From Entophlyctis helioformis (Eukaryota; Chytridiomycota; Chytridiomycetes; Chytridiales; Chytriomycetaceae): a stretch of DNA of 64,000 nucleotides. The stretch is taken from positions 151,122-215,121 of the forward strand of contig JAHLKH010000016.1 in NCBI GenBank assembly GCA_025526915.1, in the 5' to 3' direction. Below the pieces are notes generated by a model. That model saw only the letters and a program-made list of their open reading frames with translations, made no database searches and was not told the origin of the DNA. Positions 11,065 to 22,354 of this stretch are shown piece by piece. Positions within the stretch are counted from its first letter, which is position 1; every line of letters begins with the position of its first letter. A program made the translations under genes and the position numbers.

Positions 11065-13049
11065 TCACTTGGCAGAGACAGCCGCAGCACGGAGTCTCAC
11101 AGCCTCGCTACGCTTGGCAGTCGCACCACCGTCGTCAGGGAGATGTGACAGCAGGATGGTGCGGCGGTCAGTCAGGATCCTGGGACACGAGCCAGGAAGC
11201 TCCTTATAGTAGTCCTCAGCTTCGCTCTTGTCGCGGAACGCTATGATGGACACGCCGTTGTTGTAGTCAAACAAGTTCATGCCATCGTTGGTGGCATCGA
11301 CGGCATGCTTGATCACAAAGTAGCCCTGGTCGCAGGCCAGGTAGATGTTGACGAGATCATCAACGGGCTTTGGCAGGGAGCGGTCCTTGGCAATCTCCTC
11401 GTACTTGTCAATGGCGAGCTCGAGGATGTTGAGATGGATCTCCTTGTCGGCGATGAGCTTCTTGGCGTGCAGGATAGCCTCCTTCTCCTTTGTAAGACTA
11501 ACAACGGCCGCTGCACCGTTTGCCTCGCCCTTGGTGAGACTCTCCTTGTGCATGTTGGCCGCCACGAGCTCGCTCTTCCAGACAGCAATGTCCCTGCGGA
11601 TACCAGCAATTGTGTCCTTGTGGACTGTCTTGGAGTACGAGTATGCTCTGGCAGACGAATGAATGCCTCGAAACATGTATGCTCCCACTTTCAAGCTGTA
11701 CGAGTGCTCTGTGCGGCGTTCACCTTCGGTCCAGTTGTGCTCGTAAATGTCCTTCCTGATCTCGTCAATCTGGTGGTCCGAGTGGATGGTCTTGGTGCTG
11801 GGGCGGGAAACGGGAACCAAGGCTCATCCCAGCGAATCTCGCCAACCTCGATCAGGTCATTCGTGTTGAGACGAGCAAGCTTGGCCTCGCCATCCTTGAT
11901 CTTGCTGTTGAGGTCTGCGATTCGATCGATGGCCGCATTGAGCTGGCTTTTATCGACGTTGAGCATTGCAGTAGCCTCGCCAACGTGAAGATCATACGAG
12001 GCGACCTTTGACTCGAGCTTGGCCTTGACAGTCTCGTCCACATCCGTCACCACCTTTGGCTTGATGACAGTGATCTGGCTGACAGTCTTGCCGTAGTGCT
12101 TTGTGATCTGCTTGAGCAGCGAGTTGATGGCATCAAATGCCACGGCGTGGACAAGAGGAGAATCGATGTCCACTGGGATGCGCACCTTGGTACTGTCGAT
12201 GCCGATATGCGTCGCATGGATGTTGCGGTTGCCACGCTGCAGCAGCTCTCTGTTGACAGCATCAATGCGATCCGAAAGTGCTTCGCTGGCCCTGAACGAG
12301 ACGGGACGGTTCGCTTCATAACACGCCTTGATGTGATTGGCAGCGTCAAAGCCGGTGTGCATGACAATGACATTGTCAGTGATGCCAGCAAAGTTGTCGA
12401 GGAAGCCGCCGATCGAAGCCTGCATGCCAGCGTTCAGCACGCCTGTCGACCGCATGACAAACACGACGGCGTGGATGGCGGTAACGCTGTTGAGAGTGCG
12501 CGCGATGTTGATGAGATGCTTGGCGTCCATCATGGGCTTGTCCTTTGTCTCGCCATCATTGCAGCCAGGCGTGTCGATGCTGTGCATGGTTGCATGGATG
12601 TGGGGTTGCATGGTTGCATGAGAATGTCAGCAAGCTGCTCCACAGTGTGCTATCACTGCATGACAGGATGCCACTTGCATGTTGAGGATGAACGGCTCCT
12701 TGCCAGCCGTGCCAACCAGGTTGAAGGGGAGATCTTCAACGTCCTCCTTGGCATGGTGGTCAACGTCCAGGTTGAAGCCCTTGATGTTTCCATTGGCGTC
12801 CGTCAGGAGCTTGCCGAGCAGCGAGTCAACGTCCATCCTCTCGTCGTTGTTGCCGAGGAGAGCAGTCTTTGGGTGGATGAGGATCGAGTACCTAGTGCAC
12901 GTCTTGGTGGTCGATGAGTTGCCATCGCCGATCTTGAGCGAGGTTGGCATGACTCTGACGCCGGCATAGTCATGAATTGCTTTGATGAGGGTGGTCTTGC
13001 CAGCACCGGTTTCGCCGACAAGGAGGACGTTGAATGTCGGAATGGTCAT
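11065..13049 (-). CDS. P-loop GTPase (AIG1/septin-like G domain) with coiled coil, apparent frameshift
   Basis: Exon 1 (13049 to about 12675) begins with a G domain: VLLVGETGAGKTTLIKAI is the Walker A/G1 motif. The second exon (from about 12609) carries G3 as HSIDTPGCND. It continues through the rest of the G domain and a long coiled coil. The call of a TRAFAC-class GTPase of AIG1-like type follows from G1 plus DTPG; the exact subfamily is uncertain. Near 11820-11835 the frame changes by one base, from one ending RWDEPWFPFPAPA to one reading SRPSTKTIHSDHQ. The latter continues another ~245 residues of charged helix to the stop at 11065. A GT..AG pair exists there but would make a 20-nt intron. 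A one-base indel in the C-run (real or a sequencing error) is more likely. If real, the last ~245 residues are lost. Confidence 0.7.
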
Positions 13050-13229
13050 GATCGGGCTGCTTGGATGGCTGCTTGGATGTGGAGCTGGAGGATATGATGG
13101 AAGACGGGCAGCTGCGGTGGTCTATTTATACTTGCGGCTGGTCATATGACGGATTGTCATATCACTCCGTTGTGCACGAATCCGTGTCATATCACATCCA
13201 AGTGGCACACGACACTTTGTGCCATGACA

Positions 13230-13512
13230 CTGATGTGCCACGCAGCAGTCACTTGTCCGTCCTTGCCGCATGCGAACTCTGCGAGAACGACCACATCGTC
13301 TGCACACATCAGCGCACGGATGCAGATCTCAGGGATGCCATTGAGGCTGTCATTGAGGAACCTGTTGAACAAGAAGCCAGACAGCGGGCAGCGTGCAGCA
13401 GGGACGCTCAGCCCACCGACAGCCCTGTTGACGCAGCAGGAGATGCCAAAAAGAGAGAGAGGATCGATGCAGCGAGTGGCAGCAAGATTGCCACGATGGG
13501 CAAAAGGAGAGT
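13230..13512 (-). mobile_element. LINE reverse-transcriptase fragment fused to tRNA-Trp (copy A)
   Basis: Immediately after the 3' end of the tRNA-Trp gene, the minus strand codes a piece of reverse transcriptase around motifs B and C: CPLSGFLFNRFLNDSLNGIP and CADDVVVLAEFACG. It matches the LINE relic at 44.5-45.3 kb and the second block at 27900-28183. It lacks motif A and the endonuclease and is too short to be functional. Similarity to the other block stops abruptly near 13230. Confidence 0.8.
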
Positions 13513-13584
13513 TGAGCCCGACGCGAATCGAACGCGCAGCCTTTCGATCTGGAGTCGAGTGCTCTACCATTGAGCCACGGGCCC
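13513..13584 (-). tRNA. tRNA-Trp (CCA), copy A
   Basis: A cloverleaf can be drawn. The acceptor stem is GGGCCCG with CGGGCTC (one G-U pair). The D stem is GCTC/GAGC. The anticodon loop is CTCCAGA with anticodon CCA. The T stem is GCGCG/CGCGT with loop TTCGATT, and the discriminator is A. The terminal anticodon-stem pair is a C-A mismatch. Boxes A and B of the internal promoter are intact (GTGGCTCAATGG and GTTCGATTC), and a TTTT run lies shortly after the gene. An identical copy lies at 27828-27899. Confidence 0.85.
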
Positions 13585-13830
13585 TCTCACATCATCAAAA
13601 TCCTCCAGAAACACTATGTCATTAGTGGCACAAACACAACGCTGCTTGCAGGATGGGCATTTCTCGCTGGTATTACCGACTTGGACGACACATTCAGCAC
13701 ACAGCTGGAAAGAGCATCGAGAAAATTGAACAAGCAGCTCATTGATGGCAACGTCACCATACGAAAAAGTGTCTCGCTTTATTGAGCTCATTGGGCAAAC
13801 TGGGCACCATAGACGGTGATATCCTGCCAT
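13564..13830 (-). CDS. Short RING-like ORF overlapping tRNA-Trp
   Basis: This 88-codon ORF reads MAGYHRLWCPVC, then CSFQLCAECVVQV and EKCPSCKQRC, an arrangement like a degenerate RING finger in which the usual His is replaced. It lies between the SPEF2 end and the tRNA-Trp and runs into the tRNA. A sequence like the last ~12 codons also precedes the second tRNA-Trp copy. It could be an unlisted last exon of SPEF2, a gene fragment or chance. Confidence 0.25.
   Translation of the reverse strand: MAGYHRLWCPVCPMSSIKRDTFSYGDVAINELLVQFSRCSFQLCAECVVQVGNTSEKCPSCKQRCVCATNDIVFLEDFDDVRGPVAQW
13778..13783 (-). terminator. AATAAA poly(A) signal of SPEF2
   Basis: AATAAA on the minus strand about 58 nt after the proposed SPEF2 stop at 13841. 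Confidence 0.45.
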
Positions 13831-13840
13831 CAAAAGCAAG

Positions 13841-16800
13841 TCAGCAATGATCACTCGCAATCCAAGCGGCAAGCTGCCAACATACCTCGATCTGGAACAG
13901 CGGACATGACAGCAGCGCCGAGCTGCCAATTGCCTCGCACGTTGATGTGAACGCCTCGAATGACAGCACGCCGCCCTTGGCTTTGGCCTCGTCAAACACA
14001 CGAAGAATTGTATCCTGCATCCATACATCCAATCCTTGTTAGACTGCAATGCGTTTTTGCAGCATGGGGTGATGATAAAGAGCGGCGTACCATTGGGAAC
14101 GGGTCGTCGATGCTGTCTCCAGGATCAAGACGGTGCGACGTTTCCGTTAGGACAAGGAAATGATGCAGCGCACTGAACACGTTCTGGGCGGTACACTGCC
14201 CATCCGCGTTTCCAAACACGCAAAAGGCCTTCTCCAGCCCACCGAGCCCTGTTTCGTCAAGTGATGCACAGGCAAGAAAGTCGAGCGTGTCAAAGAGAGA
14301 GCCGTCGTCTGGCATCTGGTCATGCTCGCCCAGAATAATGGCATCCTGGACACGTCCCTCGGCCGACATGCGATCCTGCAGTGGCTTTTCGCCGGAAGAC
14401 GGGCTGTTGGGCAGGGTGCTGGACGGATACTGAGCAGCAGCAGCCGAGAGACCAGTGCTTGACAGAGCAGATCCTGTCAGAGTCGGCTGTCCTGCGATTG
14501 ATGGCGTTGTTGGAACGGCGCCGCTTGCCGTGACTTGAGCCTGCGACTGTAGCAGCTGCGAAGATGCAACGGCCTGCGATCCATTGGAAGGTGTTCCGAC
14601 CGACAGAGCAGCCGCGCCAGCATCGGGTCCCTGTGTGGCAGCAGCTGCAGCCGTCCCTTCAAGGTTTTGTGCGGCGGTGGCAGCCGGCGTACCCAACACC
14701 GGGCTGAATGGCCCTCCGGCAGAAGTGCTGAGCTGCCCACCGCCATTTGGAGTCGACGCAGGTGCATCGGCAAACACGTCTGTCCAACAAGTCGAAGCCT
14801 GTCAGACCATGATGCGCTACCCATACTCGGCAGCGGCAACAACGACTCACAAAACAGAGCCGTCTTGATCTTGGCGCATCGATCAAACGCCTTGATCTGC
14901 GACTGATCCCACTTGGACGATGTATCTTCCTCAAACCACAGCGTCACGCGGTCGTACTCCTCCTTGGTGAGCTGCCATGTATGCCCGGACAATCAGTGAC
15001 CGTACATTGACCATCCCTTGCGTCCTGCAACGCGTACCTTTCCACCTCGTGCGTGGCCCATCTTGTCAAACTCGCTCTTCATCTGCAGGATCGATGACAT
15101 GGACGAGGGAAGTACGCGGCTAGCCAGCATTAAAAACTTGCGCCAGCTGATGTATCCCGTCTCGAACGGGTCCAGAATATAGCACAGCTGCATGCACATG
15201 TCACTTGTCAGTGTATGCTTCAGCCAGATTCCGATCAAACACTCGTTAGCCAGCAGTGAACCACCACGCACCTGCTGGAACTGCTGCGGGTCTGCATTGC
15301 AGTAGTTTTCTGGAAGCAAGTCGCTTGCTGCGCTCAGCACGGCCGTGCGCTGGATGTAGTCGATAAAGTACTTGCTTGAAATCTTTCCGCTTGGCGCCAG
15401 AATCCTGAGCTGCCGTGCCAGGTTGGCGAGCTGCAAAACCGTAAACTGGTCTGGCACTGGCGATCCAAGAAGCCGATCGCATCATTGTCAGTGCCCGTTT
15501 CCGCAAACATCCGAACATCTGAACAGGTTGTATCACGCACTTGGTTTCTCAACCGGGCTTTCGGGACGCGGCTCGGGCTCAGGCTCGAGAGTGAGCATGC
15601 CAAAGTCGACAATAAACTTCTCGCCCTCGAGGACGAGCTGGTTGGGCAGTTTGGCCTCGGACTCGATCGCCTCCTTGATAATGTTCATCATGTCCTTGGC
15701 AGCATCCATCTCTGCCTGGAACCGCGCTCCAATCCAGTCATCGAGCTGGATGTACATGTCAAAGCCCTTGTTGCGCAGCTCCTATGATCACAGCCAGTTG
15801 CATCGCCAGCGGGTCAGCACTTTCCTCAAGAATGACATGCGCATGGCTGTATTTGCCTTGAGGTGCTCAATGGCATGCTGACGGAGACGCTCGAGACGGT
15901 TGCGGAAAACCTGCTCTTCAACCTCGACTACATTCTGGAAATCAATCTGCTGCGGCTCGAGGTCTTCAGCTGTGTCCACAAGACCCAATGCTTGTTAGTT
16001 TAGCAGCCATAAGCTCCTACGCCCGCGATGGTTGTGCGATGCTGACCCTTTCCGTCGCCCTGCTCACTCGGGCTTCTGCGCTTGGCCAGATCGCGTCGTT
16101 CGGCCGTAATGGCAAGGATGTCTGCGCCATGGTCGACCTGCGGGATGTTGGCCACGCAGTTGTCAAACGCAGACTGGATGTCTGGGAAATGCGTGTTTTC
16201 GTAGTCGATGTAAATGTGCTCCTTCTCCGGCAGCACAAAGTTGGCAGCTGCGTTCGTGTGCTGCTTCACTGGCGCATCCACCGGCGGAGCTTTGGCCGCA
16301 ACGGCAGCACCCTTTTTGCCTCCAGCCGCAGCGCCAGCCGCAGCGTCCTTGCCAGGCACAGCTGGATTGGTGGCAGCGGCGGCAGCGGCGGCAGGTTTTG
16401 GCTTGAGCTGCGACGCTGCATTCGCGCCAGCGGCGGCAGAAGCAGCCCCGGCAGCACCGGCACCGCCGGCACCAGCAGCACCAGCGCCACTCCCGCCCGC
16501 AGTCGCACTCTGCGCGCCTTCGCGTCTCTGAGCAGCCTGTGCCTCGTGTGCCGTCACAAGCGTCGACGTGATCTCAACCGGCGGCTGAGAGGCTGGCGCA
16601 ATCAATGCGATGCGCACTTGTGGACGCGCCATGTCTGCCAGAGGCTGCTTCCAAGTCACACGCGGCATTAGCAATCGTCATAAGCAGCACTTGCAAAGTG
16701 GGACTTACCAGGCCGTATGCGTCTCTAAAGTAGTCCAGAACGATCTGTCTGGTGCTAAGATAGCGGTCGAGCTCAGCCTGCATCATCGTGATGTACGTGT

Positions 16801-19800
16801 TGGCGAGAATGTACGAGTGATCCTCGATCCAGCGATCCTCAATGATGGAAATGCGCTCGGCTTCGGCCTCCTCGCGCTTCTTGTCCGACATCTCCCACAG
16901 CCTGTCGCGCAGGTCTTCGACGCGCTGGTGCAGCTCAGACTTGGCATCTGGGTCGGATCTGGCCATGCACAGTCAGCTTGCACCGATGCAACGAATGTAG
17001 ACGAATGGACAAACCCACCTAAGATCGTCCTCCACGGCGTTGTACTCGGCTTGGAATAGCTCGACCAGCTCTTGGCGCGCATCAGGACGCTCCAGGTACT
17101 TTTTAAAGTTGGTCTTGGTTTCAAAAAAGAACCTCAGAATGGACTCTTGCTCGCGGCGCAACGAGCGGAATGTAAACTTGATCACGTCCGTGTATGTGCT
17201 CTCGAGTGTCGTCCATTCTGCGATCCGGCCATGCGTCAATGATGTGTGTGGAGCGAGCATCGCCAGCCGCCAACGTGACTTACGATCCATGAGCACTTCG
17301 GCCAGCTCCTTGGACGGGACCTTGCGGCCATGCGGGCCAGTCGTTCGGACAACGTGGTGTGCAATGGGTTCGCCCACTATATCGCCAGTCGCTGGCGCAG
17401 GAAGCGTGGCATCGGCTGGTGCGCTGTCGGCAGGGATTCCAGCACTAGCCTGGCGCTTGGGATCTGCCATTGGCACGAGATTGGCAAACAGCATTAGCGC
17501 CAAACCCCCCTCCACAGCGCAAGAGATGCCCGTGTTCTGAACTCACCCTTGTCCTTGGCAGCATTGGGCTGAGCCAGCTGGTTCTTGTTCTTGATGGCTG
17601 CTTCGTTGGGGCTCGTCACGCGCTGTCCGCCTTTATCAGCTCCAGCAGCATGGCCAGCCGCAGCGCCAGAAGCGCCGCCCGGATTGGCAGCACCCGCAGG
17701 CAATGGCTGTCCCAGTTGCTGCTGCTGGGCCTGGCCGACTGCCTGTCCAGATGCAGACGGCTGGATACCCATCTTTGCACCAGCGCTCAGTCCACGGCTT
17801 CGAGCCGATCCCTGTTTGCCGTGTCCGTCGTCTGCCCTTTCGTCACGTCCGTCTGACAGAAAGTCGCCTCCTTCGCCGCCGTGAGCAGAGCCTGGTGCTG
17901 ATCAGCATAGAGTGTGAGTTGTTTGGCATCGTTGAGAAAGCGGAGCGAGCAGCCGCACCTTCGTCGCTCTTTCCACAGCCTTCCTTGTCACGCCGCTCTT
18001 GCTCCTTGGTCTCAATGACTTCCGTGATGAAGCCCTGAGCCATATCAGCCGTCTTTTCAGGCGTCTGGTTGGCATCGACCGTCTTGAGGATACGGAACCG
18101 GTTGAACCAGTCCTTGAGAGTGTCCTCTTCGTCTTCAAACGCCGCCAGTTGGTACTGCAGCTGCGACCGCGACTTGGACTCATCCTCGACATGCGCAAGC
18201 CGCTCAAAGGTTCCCTGATCATGGAAGATCAGTCCATTTGCCCAAACGCGACCAAAGACATGAAAACTCACCGGTGCATTCTTGGGCGGCGGGTCCAGTT
18301 CCAAGTGGTACACCTTGTTCATGATCGGGTCGAGTCGCTGTCCGGCACTGCGGCTGATCGCGACCTCGTTGTCGATTTCAAGCAGCAGCACGCAGTCCAG
18401 CCCGCTTGCAGGCGCTTGCGAGGCAGCATCGCTCTGCCCCTCCGAGGGTGCAATCAACGACCGGTTCTTGGATGCCGACTTGTCCTTGTCCTTGGGACGC
18501 TTGAGATCGCCCTTCTTGACTGGTTTGGGGTCCTCGTATCTGGGGCATGCACTGTCAGACTAGCAAGACGGGACAGATGCCCGTGCATTTACACGAGAGA
18601 ATCGCCTACCCAGAGAGCTCGCGCTCAAGAAGCTGGGCCTGGACACGAGTGCGCGGGAAATCAACCACGATCCAGCCACCAGACTTTGGCGGCTGCTGGC
18701 TCAGTGCATCGATGATGAGGGCAACAAGCAGACTGTCGTCTGGGCTCTGGCCTTCCAGCATGGCAAGCTGGATCTTGGCGCCAATCTGCGGCTTTGTGAG
18801 GGTCTTCTTGGCCGACTTGCCGTCCTTGGATTCCTTGCCATCAGAAGCAGTCTTGTCCTTGTCGCTGGCGGCTTTCTTTGGCGCAGGGTCGCTGACACTG
18901 ATGGCTTCTTTCATAAGATCGTCGATGCGCAGGATGGACATGTTGTATGTGTCTGCGATGCGCTTGGCAATCGACGACTTTCCAGCAAACCGCTTGCCGA
19001 TAATGACTACCCGCAATGGCGCAGATGGCAGCGGAGCCACCTCGTACGTGGTCTCTGGTGGTGCCGTGAGAGTGATAATGTCCTCGACAATGACACCAAG
19101 GAGAGGATTGACTACCGGCCTTTCAACACAATGGCAAACGAAGGATCGTTAGTGTTGGCTGCCGTGTCATGCTGGTGTTGCGTGAGAAACGACTCACTCT
19201 TGAGACGTCGTGCTCCATAGACCAGTGTTGTTGATATAGTCGCTGATTTCGCTGTCGTCCAATACCTTGATAGCAGACATGTCTTCAACCGGCTGGCTTG
19301 GGATCTCGGCCGCGTCCTTTTCAGCGGCTTCGTCCTTGGGCGGCTCGATCCGGTCATTCTCAATCTCCACAATGATGGGCTTGTTGACCGACTCGCCCGA
19401 CGTGAACAGCGTTTTCCACTCGCGCATCTTTGTCGGCGGGACGTCCTTGTTGTCGTTCAGAACACGGTACTCGGCAACCTGCCATGCCATCGAGCATTCT
19501 TAGAGGGTTCCCCTTAAGGTGGACCATACCAAACAGTCTACTACATACCTTGAACGACAGGTCAATGATCTCCATAAAGAGACCGCGGCAGAACAGCATG
19601 TTCTTTTCGTGTTTGGCGGCCTGCTTAGCAGCCAGGATCTCGCGATGCTGGGCGAGCTGCTGGGCCATCTGCTCGCGGTATTCCTGGCGAGCACGTTCGC
19701 ACAATTCATACTCTCGAGCAATGGCATCCTCGTAGTCTTTCTGACGTCGCTCTGCATACTGCTTCTCTCGGAACACGCGATTCTCGTGCATGACTTCCTT

Positions 19801-21743
19801 TTCGTGTCTGGCCTGCATGAGCCTGGCAAAAGGAATCACGGCACGTTTTCGATCGAATGTGAGTATGATTATGAGTTTTGGCCGGAGCGCTGCAGCAGTG
19901 CACGTACTGTTCGGCAATGCGACGCTCTTGCTTCGATTGGCGCATGAGTTTGGAGAGCACGAGATCCTCAAAGTGCTTCTTTTCCATTTCTTGCTGGGCC
20001 TGCTGGTGACTCAGGATGATTTTGCGTCGACGTTGCTCGCGGTCCTTGCGCGAATATTCTTCCTCCACGCGCTGGATCTATGTGCGAATCCCGTGGTGTC
20101 AGCCAACGTGCCATGTCGTGTGAATGGACATGTAGAATCTCACCCTGATGTTGTCGAGGTACTTGCTCGTCTGGTCGTACTTTTGGTCCTGCGGTGGCAC
20201 AAGGCGAGACAGCAATTTCATGTGCTGGACAGGACTCATGCGTGCCTTTTGCTGGATAAAGCTTATCATGGCTGGATCTGGCGGAGAGCGGAGACGGTCC
20301 AGGTCACTACTGCGGCCAGCGACACCAAGGGCAAAGTCGTCGCCCATATCATCATCGTCTCTGTCGACGCTCAGCTCGAGCTTTGTCTCAAACTTGGAAA
20401 TGTCACGGCCCATGGTTGAAATGACCTCGCGACGGCGCATCTGGTTGGCAGGACACGAAGCAAGCAATTGGTTTGGGAGCAGGGTTAGTGACGAGCCAGA
20501 GTGAAATACGTGGCGATAATTGGTAGACATGCCTGCATCTGCATCTCTTTCTTTTCATCCTTGAGACGCCGCAGTTGATCATGGGGTGGCTGGACAGCGG
20601 GCAATGGAGAGCGATGGTTTTGTGATGGCTCGTCAGACTCTGCCGACGACGCTCGCTCTTCACGGAACTGATACGACGACGCTCGCTCAGATGGTCTGCC
20701 AGAATGGTGCGACTTGCGATGAGGCTGGGCGGCATTGGGATCGTTGCGCTGGTTGTGGCCGCGGGTAGAATCGTGACCGCTTGGCTTGCTGATTCCTGGA
20801 CCAGCAGGTGGCATGTCGCTCTTTTTAACGGCAGACTAGCAGCGTGTTACATGCATGGTCAGGATGCGAGCGTTTGATCATGAATACGCGTGTATGATGG
20901 TGTTGCCATACTCACAGCAGCCATCTTGACTGGTAGCTTTGGGTTGCTGGCAGCATTTGGATCTGGCTGGTAGCGCTTGAGCTTGGCCTTGAGCATGCCC
21001 TCAAAGAATTCGTCTTCCTTGGCATGGAAGGTGTGCTTGGCATCTTCGCGCAGGTACGAGCTGGGCTTGCGGGGGCCTGTCCATGGCAGAGTGCCAGTGA
21101 ATGAGGCGCAATGTTGCAGAGTACGCAGCTGCAAGGCAGCCTTACCAACAGGAGTTGATGGATACGACACGAGGGGCGAGCCTGGCCGAGCATTCTGAGT
21201 TGCGGCGCGTTGTTTTTTGGCGCGGGACGACGGGCCAGCCGCAGGGGCAGCAAAGGACGACGCGTCGCGTGCGGTGTCCGCGGCTGTCGCGGCAGGCTGT
21301 AGTGCGACTCGAGCATGAGCGGCAGCACGACCAGCACCAGCACCGGCAGCACCAGCACCGGCAGCAGCAGCAGCCTCTTGCTGCTTGGCAGACACCTCAA
21401 AGGCAGCCGCGGAGCTTTTTATCTGGTAAAGCAGTTTGGCAGCAGCGCCACGCTTGCCGTTGATGATGTCGAGGGCATAGTTGCTCGACAGCTTGATGTC
21501 GAGTTTCTGACGCAGCGTGCGTTCAAGCGACGTGTAGTTCTTGATGAGGGCGTCCAACGAGGCGCTGTTGACGTAGCCAGCGGCGAGCTGGTCGTGCACG
21601 TGCAGCTTCTGCAGCACTTCGCCAAACAGATAGCCCGAGCGGAAGCCCGAGTCAAGCTCGTCGGCCGCGACGGGCTGCGACAGTGCGAGCTCCGTATTGA
21701 CCCAATCCGCGAGGATTTTTGACATTTGCTTAACGCTCGGCAA
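13841..21743 (-). CDS. SPEF2: Sperm flagellar protein 2 (SPEF2/KPL2) orthologue
   Basis: A large axonemal (central-pair apparatus) protein needed for flagellar motility and assembly. It has many exons. Clear ones are 21743-20916, 20835-20533, 20440-20144, 20077-19908, 19822-19549, 19478-19198, 19119-18610, 18539-18272 and 18214 onward. Later exons continue to the stop near 13841 with less certain borders. The N-terminal calponin-homology-like domain is clear (ILADWVNTELALSQPV, SGYLFGEVLQKL, AAAKLLYQIKSS). A long coiled coil follows (ARHEKEVMHENRVFREKQYA). Next is the adenylate-kinase-like P-loop domain (LRVVIIGKRFAGKSSIAKRI, GGWIVVDFPRTRVQAQLL). Two further helical regions and an EF-hand-like area near the C-terminus (LDPFETGYISWRKFLMLAS) complete it. 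Domain order matches animal SPEF2. Translation may start at the ATG at 21743 or at 21725. Intron 2 appears to be GC-AG. Confidence 0.9.
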
Positions 21744-21757
21744 GTGGTCAGCACAGC
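21726..21757. promoter_or_regulatory. Compact bidirectional start region of SPEF2 and the COA1-like gene
   Basis: Only 32 bp (or 14 bp if SPEF2 starts at 21743) separate the two divergent start codons. Core promoter elements and 5' leaders must therefore overlap the opposite gene. No TATA box is visible. Confidence 0.5.
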
Positions 21758-22168
21758 ATGTCCATCAGGTCGGCGTCGTTTGGGTTCACCAAGCTGCTGC
21801 GCAACCGGCCCGTGTATGCAGCACTGGGCGTGCTGGGCGTCGGGTTTTGGGCACATACGGTGTGGAAGTCGACCAACACCAGCCGAGCACACAATCCCAT
21901 CTTCAAGGCAGTCATGTTCCACATGCGCCATGACCCAGCCGTCGTCGACCTGCTGGGCGATGGCATCTTCCACGACGACGAGAAGCACTCGGCCGTGCGG
22001 GGCAAGGTCAACTTCATCCAGGGCTCGGCCGACATGGAGTTTGAGGTCGAGGGCTCCAAGGCGCACGGCACCGTGCGGTTCCGGGGCCAGCGCATTCCGG
22101 GCTCGGACTGCTGGCAGAGCAGGCTGTTTGAGATCGAGGGTGCAGACGGCCAGCGTGTGTCGCTGTAG
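21758..22168 (+). CDS. COA1/TIM21-like mitochondrial assembly protein
   Basis: A single-exon 136-aa protein. An N-terminal basic stretch (MSIRSASFGFTKLLRNRP) precedes one hydrophobic segment (VYAALGVLGVGFWAH), as in inner-membrane proteins of the Coa1/Tim21 group. The following domain matches the Coa1 pattern: NPIFKAVMFHMRHDPAVVDL, LGDGIF, RGKVNFIQGSADMEFEVEGS, and KAHGTVRFRGQR followed by WQSRLFEIEG. Coa1 acts in cytochrome c oxidase (Cox1) assembly. The match is by recognised pattern only. It is transcribed divergently from SPEF2. Confidence 0.65.
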   Translation: MSIRSASFGFTKLLRNRPVYAALGVLGVGFWAHTVWKSTNTSRAHNPIFKAVMFHMRHDPAVVDLLGDGIFHDDEKHSAVRGKVNFIQGSADMEFEVEGSKAHGTVRFRGQRIPGSDCWQSRLFEIEGADGQRVSL

Positions 22169-22354
22169 TTGCTGTAGTTGCTGCCTGGTCGCTGCCTGGT
22201 CGCTGTAGTTGCTGCCTGGCCGATCTCGACAGACGGCCGATCTCGAAGGGCGCTGCCTGCTGGATGCCGCCCGCACCTGCGATGCCGCCCTTGTGCTCTT
22301 GTGAATGAATGCCGCCCGTTTCCCTTGCCCGCCAACTGCTGCTCTTCGATCCCA

